A DNA stretch of 5,136 bases from Sutterellaceae bacterium (GTDB taxonomy: Bacteria > Pseudomonadota > Gammaproteobacteria > Burkholderiales > Burkholderiaceae_F): positions 1 through 5,136 of the forward strand of contig JAUNOJ010000139.1 in assembly GCA_030531135.1 (NCBI GenBank), in the 5' to 3' direction. The position numbers were made by a program, and so were the translations under genes. Shown here in pieces: positions 1 through 5,136 of the stretch. Position 1 is the first letter of the stretch. Each line of letters begins with the position of its first letter. The notes under the pieces are model-generated. The model saw only the letters and a program-made list of their open reading frames with translations, was not told the origin of the DNA and did no database searches.

Positions 1-6
1 ACGCAC

Positions 7-1224
7 ATGTTTAATTTTCGAGATCGCATCGACTTTTGGCTGAGATTCGGCTTCGGTGCGTTGATTCTGATCGGCTGCTACTTTGTGATTCAGCCGTTTT
101 TAACGGCAATTATTCTGGCCGCCATTTTGGCTGTGGTCAGTTGGCCGCTTTACTTGCGTGCGGTCAATAGTCTTGGCAACGCCACGGCGGCAGCGGCACT
201 GATGATCACGATCATTGTGATTACGGTCTTGATTCCGTTGTCGGTCTTAAGCGGCGTTTTGGCGCACCAAATTCCCGAAGTCATTCTTTGGGTCAAAAAT
301 TGGGTGGCCGACGGTATGCCTTTGCCCGATTGGCTCGTCAATTTGCCCTATGTGGGACAAAGCATCAGCGACGCGTTTCATTTCGGTTTGGATCCCAGAG
401 CCTTAAGCGGCGTGTTGCAAAAGTCCTTTGACCCGGTGAGCAAATGGATTCTCAATATCTCGATGGGTATCGGCAACGGCCTTTTCCAGTTGGCGCTCGT
501 CGCTTTCATCGCTTTCTTCTTTTATCGCGACGGTCATTCTTTGGCGCGGCGCCTTCGCGTGTCCTTGGATCGCATTTCGGGCGGCTTGGCAAAGGAATAT
601 TCGGACATTTTGGTCAACACCACCCGCTCGGTCGTCTTTGGCGTCATCGGTACGGCAATCGGCCAAGGTGTGGCAGCCGGCATCGGCTTTTGGTTGGCGG
701 GTGTTCCGGGCGTCGTGATGCTCAGTTTCGGCGTCTGTGTGCTTTCCGTTGTGCCGGTGGGACCGCCCTTGATTTGGGGCCCCGTGGCAATTTGGCTTTG
801 CGCGACCGGCAACATGGGCTGGGGCATCTTTTTGATCGTTTGGGGTGTGGCCGTGGTCAGCTCGGTCGACAACTTCCTCAAACCCATTTTGATCAGCCGC
901 GGTTCGACCTTACCCTTGGCATTGGTGTTCTTGGGGGTTTTGGGCGGCATTATGAGTTTCGGTCCTTTGGGTATCGTCTTGGGTCCTATCGTGTTGGCCG
1001 CGAGCATTGCCATGTTCCAAGCCTGGATCAAAAATCCGGTCGGTGTTCGTGCTTCTGCCAAGACCGACTGGGTCAAAGGCGTGAAGGTTGACAAAGACGC
1101 AGAAAACAGAGAACCGAATTCTTTGGAAGAAGCGATTGAAGAAATCGTCGAAGCCGATCCCTCGGAAAGTCAGGATGTGTCTGCGGCATCTGCCAAACCT
1201 GCCAAGGCCAAACCTTCGGAATGA
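7..1224 (+). CDS. ydiK: AI-2E family / PerM-type membrane transporter, YdiK-like
   Basis: A 405-residue polytopic inner-membrane protein. Hydrophobic segments are visible at about residues 15-48, 60-84, 155-173, 207-232, 234-265, 270-286 and 303-337. Family hallmarks include IQPFLTAIILAAILAVVSWP (28-47), DNFLKPILISRG (288-299) and GGIMSFGPLGIVLGP (313-327). From memory it matches E. coli YdiK well in the C-terminal half. The family is named for TqsA, which is linked to autoinducer-2 export, but most members, YdiK included, have no proven substrate and others act in ion or proton exchange; quorum sensing should not be assumed. Residues about 345-405 form a hydrophilic, presumably cytoplasmic tail, acidic and then Ala/Lys/Pro-rich. 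Only 6 bases precede the ATG, so the ribosome site is not visible and an upstream start cannot be excluded; MFNFRDRIDFW leading into the first hydrophobic segment is a natural N-terminus. A terminator follows 60 bp after the stop. Confidence 0.9.
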   Translation: MFNFRDRIDFWLRFGFGALILIGCYFVIQPFLTAIILAAILAVVSWPLYLRAVNSLGNATAAAALMITIIVITVLIPLSVLSGVLAHQIPEVILWVKNWVADGMPLPDWLVNLPYVGQSISDAFHFGLDPRALSGVLQKSFDPVSKWILNISMGIGNGLFQLALVAFIAFFFYRDGHSLARRLRVSLDRISGGLAKEYSDILVNTTRSVVFGVIGTAIGQGVAAGIGFWLAGVPGVVMLSFGVCVLSVVPVGPPLIWGPVAIWLCATGNMGWGIFLIVWGVAVVSSVDNFLKPILISRGSTLPLALVFLGVLGGIMSFGPLGIVLGPIVLAASIAMFQAWIKNPVGVRASAKTDWVKGVKVDKDAENREPNSLEEAIEEIVEADPSESQDVSAASAKPAKAKPSE

Positions 1225-1283
1225 AGCAAAGCACATGGCAACTTAAAAAATCCTTTACAATCCTGACACGAAATAAAATCAAA

Positions 1284-1312
1284 CGCCCGAACCTGTTTCG
1301 GGCGCTTTGTTT
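1284..1312 (+). terminator. Rho-independent terminator after the YdiK-like gene
   Basis: A perfect 8-bp G+C-rich stem, CGCCCGAA (1284-1291) with TTCGGGCG (1297-1304), closes a 5-base loop and is followed by the T-rich run CTTTGTTT. The A-rich flank on the left (AAATAAAATCAAA) would give a T-rich tail on the other strand too, so it may work in both directions. It lies 60 bp past the YdiK-like stop and 50 bp before parE, so it separates two transcription units. Confidence 0.85.
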
Positions 1313-1339
1313 GTGAATTCAGTCAAGTACATTTATCAG
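1311..1339 (+). promoter_or_regulatory. Candidate sigma70 promoter for parE
   Basis: TTGTGA (1311-1316) and TATCAG (1334-1339), spaced by 17 bp, each match 4 of 6 consensus bases. They lie between the upstream terminator and the parE start, where a promoter is needed if the terminator works. The match is modest and the predicted leader would be only about 10 bases, so the exact boxes are uncertain. Confidence 0.3.
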
Positions 1340-1353
1340 AAGAAAGAATCGTT

Positions 1354-3327
1354 ATGGCAGTGCGCAAGAATTCCGGTGATTACAAGGAAAGTTCCATCCG
1401 AGTGTTAAAGGGGTTGGAACCCGTGAAACAACGTCCCGGGATGTATACCTTAACCGACAATCCTTTGCACATCGTTCAGGAAGTGCTTGATAACGCCAGT
1501 GACGAAGTCTTGGCGGGGTTTGGCGACACCATCACCTTGACGATTCACTCCGACGGCTCCGTATCGGTGGAAGATAACGGCCGCGGTATTCCGACCGGTA
1601 TTCACCCGACCGAAGGCGTACCCACGGTCGAGTTGGTTTTCACGCAGTTGCACGCCGGCGGCAAGTTCGATAAGACCGCAGGCGGCGCCTATACCTTCTC
1701 GGGCGGTTTGCACGGTGTGGGTGTGTCTGTCACAAACGCCTTGTCGACGAGCCTTAGCGCGACCGTCTGGCGCGAAGGCAAACAGTTTGACATCGGCTTT
1801 GCCGACGGTTTTGTGGTGAGTCCCTTGACAAGCCAGCCGTCGCCGCGCGCCAAGAGCAAAACCGGCACCCGCGTGACTTGCAAACCCGATCCCAAGTATT
1901 TCGACAGCCCCAACATTCCCGAAGCGCAGCTGATTCGCTTGTTGCGCAGCAAAGCCGTTTTGATGCCGGGGTGTCTCGTTACCTACATCAACGAAAAAAC
2001 GGGCAATACCCAGAGTTGGCAGTACCACGGCGGTTTGCGCGAATACCTCTTGGCCGAAATGAACGAACCTTTGTTGATTTCGCCTTTTGAAGCCCAAGGC
2101 TGGGCCGATGACTCTACTGAAGAATTCGCAGCCGGCGAAGGCGCGCAATGGGTGGTGGTTTGGACCGAAGCCGGGGGCTTGTCTCGCGAAAGCTATGTGA
2201 ACCTGATTCCGACGCCGGCAGGCGGCACGCACGAAGCCGGTTTGCGCGAAGGGCTTTTCGGCGCCATCAAGGCCTTTATGGAAGCCCACGGCTTAATGAG
2301 TAAGGGCGTGAAGCTCTTGCCCGACGACGTTTTTACACGCGCTTCTTTTGTGCTCTCTGCTAAAGCTCTCGATCCGCAATTCCAAGGCCAGACCAAGGAA
2401 AAACTCTCCAGCCGCGAAGTCTTGCGTTTGGTGAGCAACTTCGTGCGTCCCCAGTTTGAGTTCTGGTTAAACGACCATATCGAAGAAGGCAAGAAGCTTG
2501 CCGAGCTCGTCGTGCGTCAGGCGCAGGCGCGTCAGCGCTCTACTCAAAAGGTAGAGAAAAGGCGCGGCTCTTCCGTGGCGGTTTTGCCGGGCAAACTCAC
2601 CGATTGCGAATCGACCGATATCGAACGCAATGAAATCTTCTTGGTGGAAGGCGACTCGGCAGGCGGTACGGCCAAAAAGGGGCGCGACAAAGAAAACCAA
2701 GCCATCTTGCCGTTGCGCGGCAAGGTTTTGAACACTTGGGAAGTCGACAGCGACCGTATTTACAGCTCGCAAGTCATTCACGACATCGCTGTGGCCTTGG
2801 GGGTCGATCCCCACAAACTCGATGACGACACCGATCTTAAGGGCTTGCGTTACGGTAAAGTTTGCATCCTGGCCGATGCCGACGTCGACGGAAGCCATAT
2901 TCAGGTGTTGCTCTTAACACTTTTTTATCGTCATTTTCCGAAACTCATTGCCAACGGGCACGTCTATATTGCGATGCCGCCCTTGTTTAGAATCGACGTT
3001 CCCAAGGTCGGTCGCAAACCTGAAAAGAAGGTGTACTGCGCTGATGATCGAGAACTGAAGCGCACGCTCGCCAAATTGGAAAAAGACGGTATCGACACGG
3101 CAAAGCTCAACATCTCCCGCTTTAAAGGTTTGGGCGAAATGAGTGAAACTCAGTTGGCCGAAGCGGCTTTCCATCCCGATACGCGTAAGCTCTTGCCCGT
3201 GACCTTGGGCGGCGTTGAAGTCGAACAGACCAATGCGGTGATGGGGCTTTTGATGGCTAAGGGCGAATCGGCCGGGCGTCGCAACTGGATGGCGCTGCAC
3301 GGCGACGATGTGGAATTGGATGTCTAA
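1354..3327 (+). CDS. parE: DNA topoisomerase IV subunit B (ParE)
   Basis: A full-length, 657-residue type IIA topoisomerase ATPase subunit. With ParC it forms topoisomerase IV, which decatenates daughter chromosomes and relaxes supercoils. The GHKL ATPase domain shows QEVLDN (42-47; Glu43 the general base, Asn47 binding Mg), DNGRGIP (74-80), GGLHGVG (117-123) and the transducer-domain QTK lysine (Lys348). The TOPRIM domain shows EGDSAGG (432-438), PLRGK (453-457) and DADVDG (508-513), with the metal-binding acids present. RFKGLGEM (589-596) and the final GRRNWMALHGDDVELDV match ParE and not GyrB, and the GyrB insert in the TOPRIM region is absent. By recalled alignment, E. coli Ser458 corresponds to Ser472, while Glu460 is replaced by Val474; this is probably natural divergence. 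The ATG is preceded by a purine-rich AGAAGAAAG site (1339-1347), a weak Shine-Dalgarno match. The HNH gene begins 22 bp after the stop. Confidence 0.97.
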   Translation: MAVRKNSGDYKESSIRVLKGLEPVKQRPGMYTLTDNPLHIVQEVLDNASDEVLAGFGDTITLTIHSDGSVSVEDNGRGIPTGIHPTEGVPTVELVFTQLHAGGKFDKTAGGAYTFSGGLHGVGVSVTNALSTSLSATVWREGKQFDIGFADGFVVSPLTSQPSPRAKSKTGTRVTCKPDPKYFDSPNIPEAQLIRLLRSKAVLMPGCLVTYINEKTGNTQSWQYHGGLREYLLAEMNEPLLISPFEAQGWADDSTEEFAAGEGAQWVVVWTEAGGLSRESYVNLIPTPAGGTHEAGLREGLFGAIKAFMEAHGLMSKGVKLLPDDVFTRASFVLSAKALDPQFQGQTKEKLSSREVLRLVSNFVRPQFEFWLNDHIEEGKKLAELVVRQAQARQRSTQKVEKRRGSSVAVLPGKLTDCESTDIERNEIFLVEGDSAGGTAKKGRDKENQAILPLRGKVLNTWEVDSDRIYSSQVIHDIAVALGVDPHKLDDDTDLKGLRYGKVCILADADVDGSHIQVLLLTLFYRHFPKLIANGHVYIAMPPLFRIDVPKVGRKPEKKVYCADDRELKRTLAKLEKDGIDTAKLNISRFKGLGEMSETQLAEAAFHPDTRKLLPVTLGGVEVEQTNAVMGLLMAKGESAGRRNWMALHGDDVELDV

Positions 3328-3349
3328 GGTTTAAAAAAGGACGGCAGAG

Positions 3350-4522
3350 ATGAGTGTTTCGGTGCAACAGACAGTCAACGACGTCGGCAACTTTCTCGAA
3401 GCCGTCCAAGAACTCATCTTTTCCAATACGCTCAACAACACCTATAAGCTTGCGCTCATCATCGCCATTGCCGATTTGGCACTTGAAGAAGCAATCGACG
3501 ACATTGATGCCGATCGAGACCTTTACATCTCATTTACGAGCCTTGGCGATAAGTTCTTAGAAATGTATTGGCCCCAGGCCAACGACTATCAGACCGAAGC
3601 TTTATTGGAAAACGGTTTGCGATTGGCTAAGAGCGGTCGCATCGAGCAGGGATCCAACAAGGGGCAACTGAAAATCTTCAGTTTGATCGACGATTTTTGT
3701 GCTGCCTATCAAACGGCGACCGGCGACACGCACCGTCCGACGTATTTGCAGGCGCGTCGCATTCCCGGTTTTCAAAAGCTTGTGACCGACTGTACCCGTG
3801 ACGTTGTCGTCAAAAATCCTCTGAAGTACATCAAGGGATGCGAATTTCTTTTTACCGTCGACAAGAGTCGCCAAGCTTTGGTAATCGGCTCTGCGCACGC
3901 CATGATGTTACGGCGCTTTCATACGACGGTCACGGAACTCGCGCGCCATCGCTGGGAAAATAAGGTGCGCTCGTTGGATAAAAACGCCGTGATCTTGGGC
4001 GAAAGCCCCGTGATGAGCCTGCGAGAATTTTTGTTCAATCAAACCCGAAGCGAAAACCTGACGGTGGCGCGAAACATTTTGACCGATGTCACAGGTGAGT
4101 GTCACTGCTTTTATTGCGGTTGCGCGTTAGGCAAAAAGACGCACGTCGATCATTTTCTGCCTTACCGAATCTTCAACCTACCGCGTATCCATAACTTCGT
4201 CTTGGCTTGCGAGCATTGCAATACCAGCAAGTCCGATACATTGGTTTCCGACGATCATGTTACGCACTGGGTGGAGCGCAACGTTCGCTACGGCAACGAC
4301 TTGTTCGGGGCAGCGCAGGAAGTCTTTTTCCCGAACGAATATCAAGGCTTTTATCGTATCGTATATGATACGTACAGTAATGCGCTTTTCAGAAACGAAT
4401 CGTTTTGGGTGGAAAGCGGTAAGAATACCGTCTATACGACCTATCCGGACAAGTTGGAGAAGGCGGCATTCTTGAAGCGCTTTGATTTTTTACTGTCCTT
4501 AAATCACAACACATCTTCTTAA
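3350..4522 (+). CDS. HNH endonuclease domain protein, probable defence or homing nuclease
   Basis: A 390-residue soluble protein with no signal peptide or membrane segment. The zinc-ribbon-like HNH nuclease domain lies at about 250-298: CFYC (253-256), HVDHFLPY (265-272, catalytic His268), Asn282 in HNFVLAC, and CEHCNTSK (287-294) with the second Cys pair and Asn291 in the third position. This is the McrA-like arrangement, with all key residues present, so nuclease activity is likely. The N-terminal part (about 10-240) begins with NTLNNTYKLALIIAIADLA (26-44), resembling the helical opening that I recall from uncharacterised HNH proteins in defence or restriction contexts; it may recognise DNA, but that is inference. 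About 90 residues follow the HNH domain. The start is supported by AAGGA (3337-3341), 8 bases before the ATG. It lies 22 bp after parE on the same strand and is probably co-transcribed. No methylase partner is visible. The target and biological role are unknown. Confidence 0.85.
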   Translation: MSVSVQQTVNDVGNFLEAVQELIFSNTLNNTYKLALIIAIADLALEEAIDDIDADRDLYISFTSLGDKFLEMYWPQANDYQTEALLENGLRLAKSGRIEQGSNKGQLKIFSLIDDFCAAYQTATGDTHRPTYLQARRIPGFQKLVTDCTRDVVVKNPLKYIKGCEFLFTVDKSRQALVIGSAHAMMLRRFHTTVTELARHRWENKVRSLDKNAVILGESPVMSLREFLFNQTRSENLTVARNILTDVTGECHCFYCGCALGKKTHVDHFLPYRIFNLPRIHNFVLACEHCNTSKSDTLVSDDHVTHWVERNVRYGNDLFGAAQEVFFPNEYQGFYRIVYDTYSNALFRNESFWVESGKNTVYTTYPDKLEKAAFLKRFDFLLSLNHNTSS

Positions 4523-4569
4523 TACAAGCCGGTTTTGAATACGATACCCGGATAGACGGCAAGAGTAGG

Positions 4570-4596
4570 GGCAGTCGGTTGGACCGGTGCCATTTT
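4570..4596 (+). terminator. Weak hairpin, possible terminator of the parE-HNH unit
   Basis: GGCA (4570-4573) pairs with TGCC (4588-4591), and CGGT (4576-4579) pairs with ACCG (4583-4586) around a 3-base loop, with a small asymmetric internal loop between the two helices. ATTTT follows. It is the best hairpin I find after the HNH stop, but the stem is imperfect and the T-run short, so it may be a poor terminator or chance. Confidence 0.3.
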
Positions 4597-4723
4597 CCGC
4601 TTGTCGTGCGAAATCCGGTCGAACTTTAACAATTTTCCGCTCAACGCCCGATTGACGGATGTTTTAGCCGCACGATTTTTCGTCCATCATTTTCCACAAG
4701 AGCAAAAAAACTCGAAACATTTG

Positions 4724-4752
4724 TTGCCGATTGTCACTGAATGTTGCATAAT
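4724..4752 (+). promoter_or_regulatory. Candidate sigma70 promoter of the TonB receptor gene
   Basis: TTGCCG (4724-4729, 4 of 6) and CATAAT (4747-4752, 5 of 6) are 17 bp apart. Transcription would start near 4759, just upstream of the Fur box, where bound Fur would block elongation or open-complex formation. A second, weaker pair, TTGCAT (4744-4749) with TCAAAT (4766-4771) at 16-bp spacing, would place the Fur box directly on the -10 element and start site. Either would give iron-repressed expression. Confidence 0.45.
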
Positions 4753-4768
4753 CCGTCATTATTTTTCA

Positions 4769-4790
4769 AATGAGAATGATTCTCATTCTC
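4769..4790 (+). promoter_or_regulatory. Fur box (iron-responsive operator)
   Basis: AATGAGAATGATTCTCATT (4769-4787) is a perfect 9-1-9 inverted repeat centred on base 4778. Read six bases apart, the region 4772-4790 also matches the classical 19-bp Fur consensus at 15 of 19 positions, with NAT triplets recurring as in tandem Fur-dimer sites. It lies 18 bases before the receptor ATG. When iron is plentiful, Fur-Fe(II) would repress the gene; iron starvation would relieve this. Position and target fit an iron-uptake receptor. Confidence 0.9.
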
Positions 4791-4805
4791 GAAACGGATA
4801 TAACA

Positions 4806-5136
4806 ATGAACAATCCTTTCAAATTGAATGCCGTGACGGTCGCCGTCTTGGCCGCGGCCGGTCTCGTTTTGGTGGGAGGGGGGCAGCGCGCTCATGCTGC
4901 AGAACCTGAAAAACAGCCTGTAAACGCCCAAAATATCGAAAATGATACGGGAGCTTCGGAAGAAGTTGTTGTTCAGGACACGCGAGACAAAAAGCTGACC
5001 TCGATGCAGCATCTTTCCCGCGAAGACATCGCCAAGCGTCCGACTGACGACGGCAACATCACCGATTTGCTCAAGACCAATGTAAGTTCCCCATTTACAA
5101 AAAAGATTTTCAGTTCGGCCATTTTTGGGCGTAAAA
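4806..5136 (+). CDS. TonB-dependent outer-membrane receptor, N-terminal part (partial, possibly disrupted)
   Basis: An open frame of 110 residues running off the window. The N-terminus is a signal peptide: Lys6, a hydrophobic core at about 9-26, and AHA before a predicted cleavage after residue 31. EEVVVQDTR (52-60) resembles a TonB box, the segment contacted by TonB. REDIAKRPTDDGNITDLLKT (72-91) is the opening of a plug domain. Such receptors use TonB-ExbBD energy to import ferric siderophores, haem or other scarce substrates; the upstream Fur box points to iron, but the substrate cannot be named from this fragment. The ATG is chosen because the signal peptide starts there and it follows the Fur box; the ribosome site is weak (CGGA, 4795-4798). 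After Asn92 the expected family continuation (proline and plug residues) is replaced by unrelated Lys/Ser/Phe-rich sequence, suggesting interruption at about 5081. If so, only 4806-5081 is true receptor coding sequence and the gene is a broken one. Confidence 0.8.
   Translation, partial: MNNPFKLNAVTVAVLAAAGLVLVGGGQRAHAAEPEKQPVNAQNIENDTGASEEVVVQDTRDKKLTSMQHLSREDIAKRPTDDGNITDLLKTNVSSPFTKKIFSSAIFGRK
5081..5136. mobile_element. Possible end of an insertion sequence inside the receptor gene
   Basis: From about 5081 the sequence stops resembling receptor plug coding and becomes A/T-run-rich. It opens TGTAAGTTCCCCATTTAC and contains an internal near-repeat of that motif, as at the ends of IS21-family elements, which begin with TG and carry several terminal repeats. 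An IS66-type end beginning GTAAG at 5082 is the other option. No transposase is visible, because only about 56 bases are present, and neither the second end nor a target duplication can be seen. The family assignment is recall-based and uncertain. Confidence 0.4.
5085..5124 (+). repeat. Imperfect direct repeat at the window end
   Basis: AGTTCCCCATTT (5085-5096) recurs as AGTTCGGCCATTT (5112-5124), starting 27 bases later. One inserted base and one mismatch separate the copies. Repeats of this spacing are typical of transposase-binding sites at IS21-type termini, but two short copies could also arise by chance. Confidence 0.45.

Larger units (their letters stand above)
4523..4805. other. Intergenic region between the HNH gene and the TonB receptor
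   Basis: A 283-bp gap with no well-supported gene. It holds a weak hairpin just after the HNH gene, an A+T-richer stretch (about 4660-4770), and the promoter and Fur box of the receptor gene. On the minus strand an open frame runs from 4686 down to a stop at 4519-4521 that overlaps the HNH stop; its last 24 residues could start at an ATG at 4591-4593, but no good ribosome site is visible. The longest plus-strand frame, from 4601, runs across the Fur box into the receptor gene in another frame and looks spurious. Confidence 0.6.

Noticed and set aside
444..1091. 215-codon plus-strand frame within the YdiK-like gene
   Set aside because: The product is rich in Arg, Gly and His and has no domain, while the overlapping frame encodes a clear membrane protein family.
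1254..1279. TTTACA / TAAAAT promoter pair upstream of the terminator
   Set aside because: The spacing is only 14 bp, and a transcript from it would run at once into the 1284-1312 terminator before reaching parE.
1450..2289. 279-codon open frame on the minus strand within parE
   Set aside because: It lies wholly inside the well-supported parE gene, and its product has no recognisable domain and unusual His/Arg/Gln-rich composition. It is a codon-bias shadow.
1354..3327. GyrB instead of ParE
   Set aside because: The length, the lack of the proteobacterial GyrB TOPRIM insert, and ParE-type segments such as NTWEV and the GRRNW C-terminus favour ParE.
4652..4679. TTGACG as a -35 box of another receptor promoter
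   Set aside because: The -35 match is good, but the bases at 16-17 bp spacing (GATTTT / ATTTTT) are a poor -10 box, and the pair is far from the Fur box.
4601..4909. 102-codon plus-strand frame crossing the Fur box
   Set aside because: It runs through the promoter and operator and overlaps the receptor's signal-peptide region in another frame; its composition is not protein-like and no ribosome site is seen.
1..5136. CRISPR array, tRNA, rRNA or riboswitch
   Set aside because: No regularly spaced repeats, cloverleaf or known RNA motif was seen on either strand by eye.

Overview
The window looks like chromosomal DNA from a Gram-negative bacterium, most likely a betaproteobacterium of the Burkholderiales. 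A gut-type Sutterellaceae member would fit the moderate G+C and the protein sequences, but this placement is inferred from recalled family sequences and not from a search. Every supported gene lies on the plus strand.

Layout: (1) 7-1224, an intact YdiK/PerM-type (AI-2E family) inner-membrane protein, closed by a good intrinsic terminator at 1284-1312. (2) 1354-3327, a full-length parE (topoisomerase IV subunit B) with all ATPase and TOPRIM motifs. (3) 3350-4522, an HNH nuclease-domain protein of 390 residues, only 22 bp after parE and with its own Shine-Dalgarno site, so probably co-transcribed with parE. It stands where many betaproteobacteria carry parC. (4) 4523-4805, a 283-bp non-coding gap with a weak hairpin, a plausible sigma70 promoter and a very good Fur box. 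(5) 4806 to the window end, the start of a TonB-dependent outer-membrane receptor: signal peptide, TonB-box-like motif and beginning of the plug domain.

The genes do not form one pathway. They read as a membrane-protein unit, a topoisomerase/nuclease unit and an iron-regulated receptor unit. The two places worth a second look are the parE-HNH pair and the right-hand end. In the receptor the plug sequence is family-like up to about residue 92, then changes abruptly at about 5081. What follows begins with TG and contains an imperfect direct repeat, resembling the end of an insertion sequence. The receptor may therefore be disrupted, and the window may stop inside that element.
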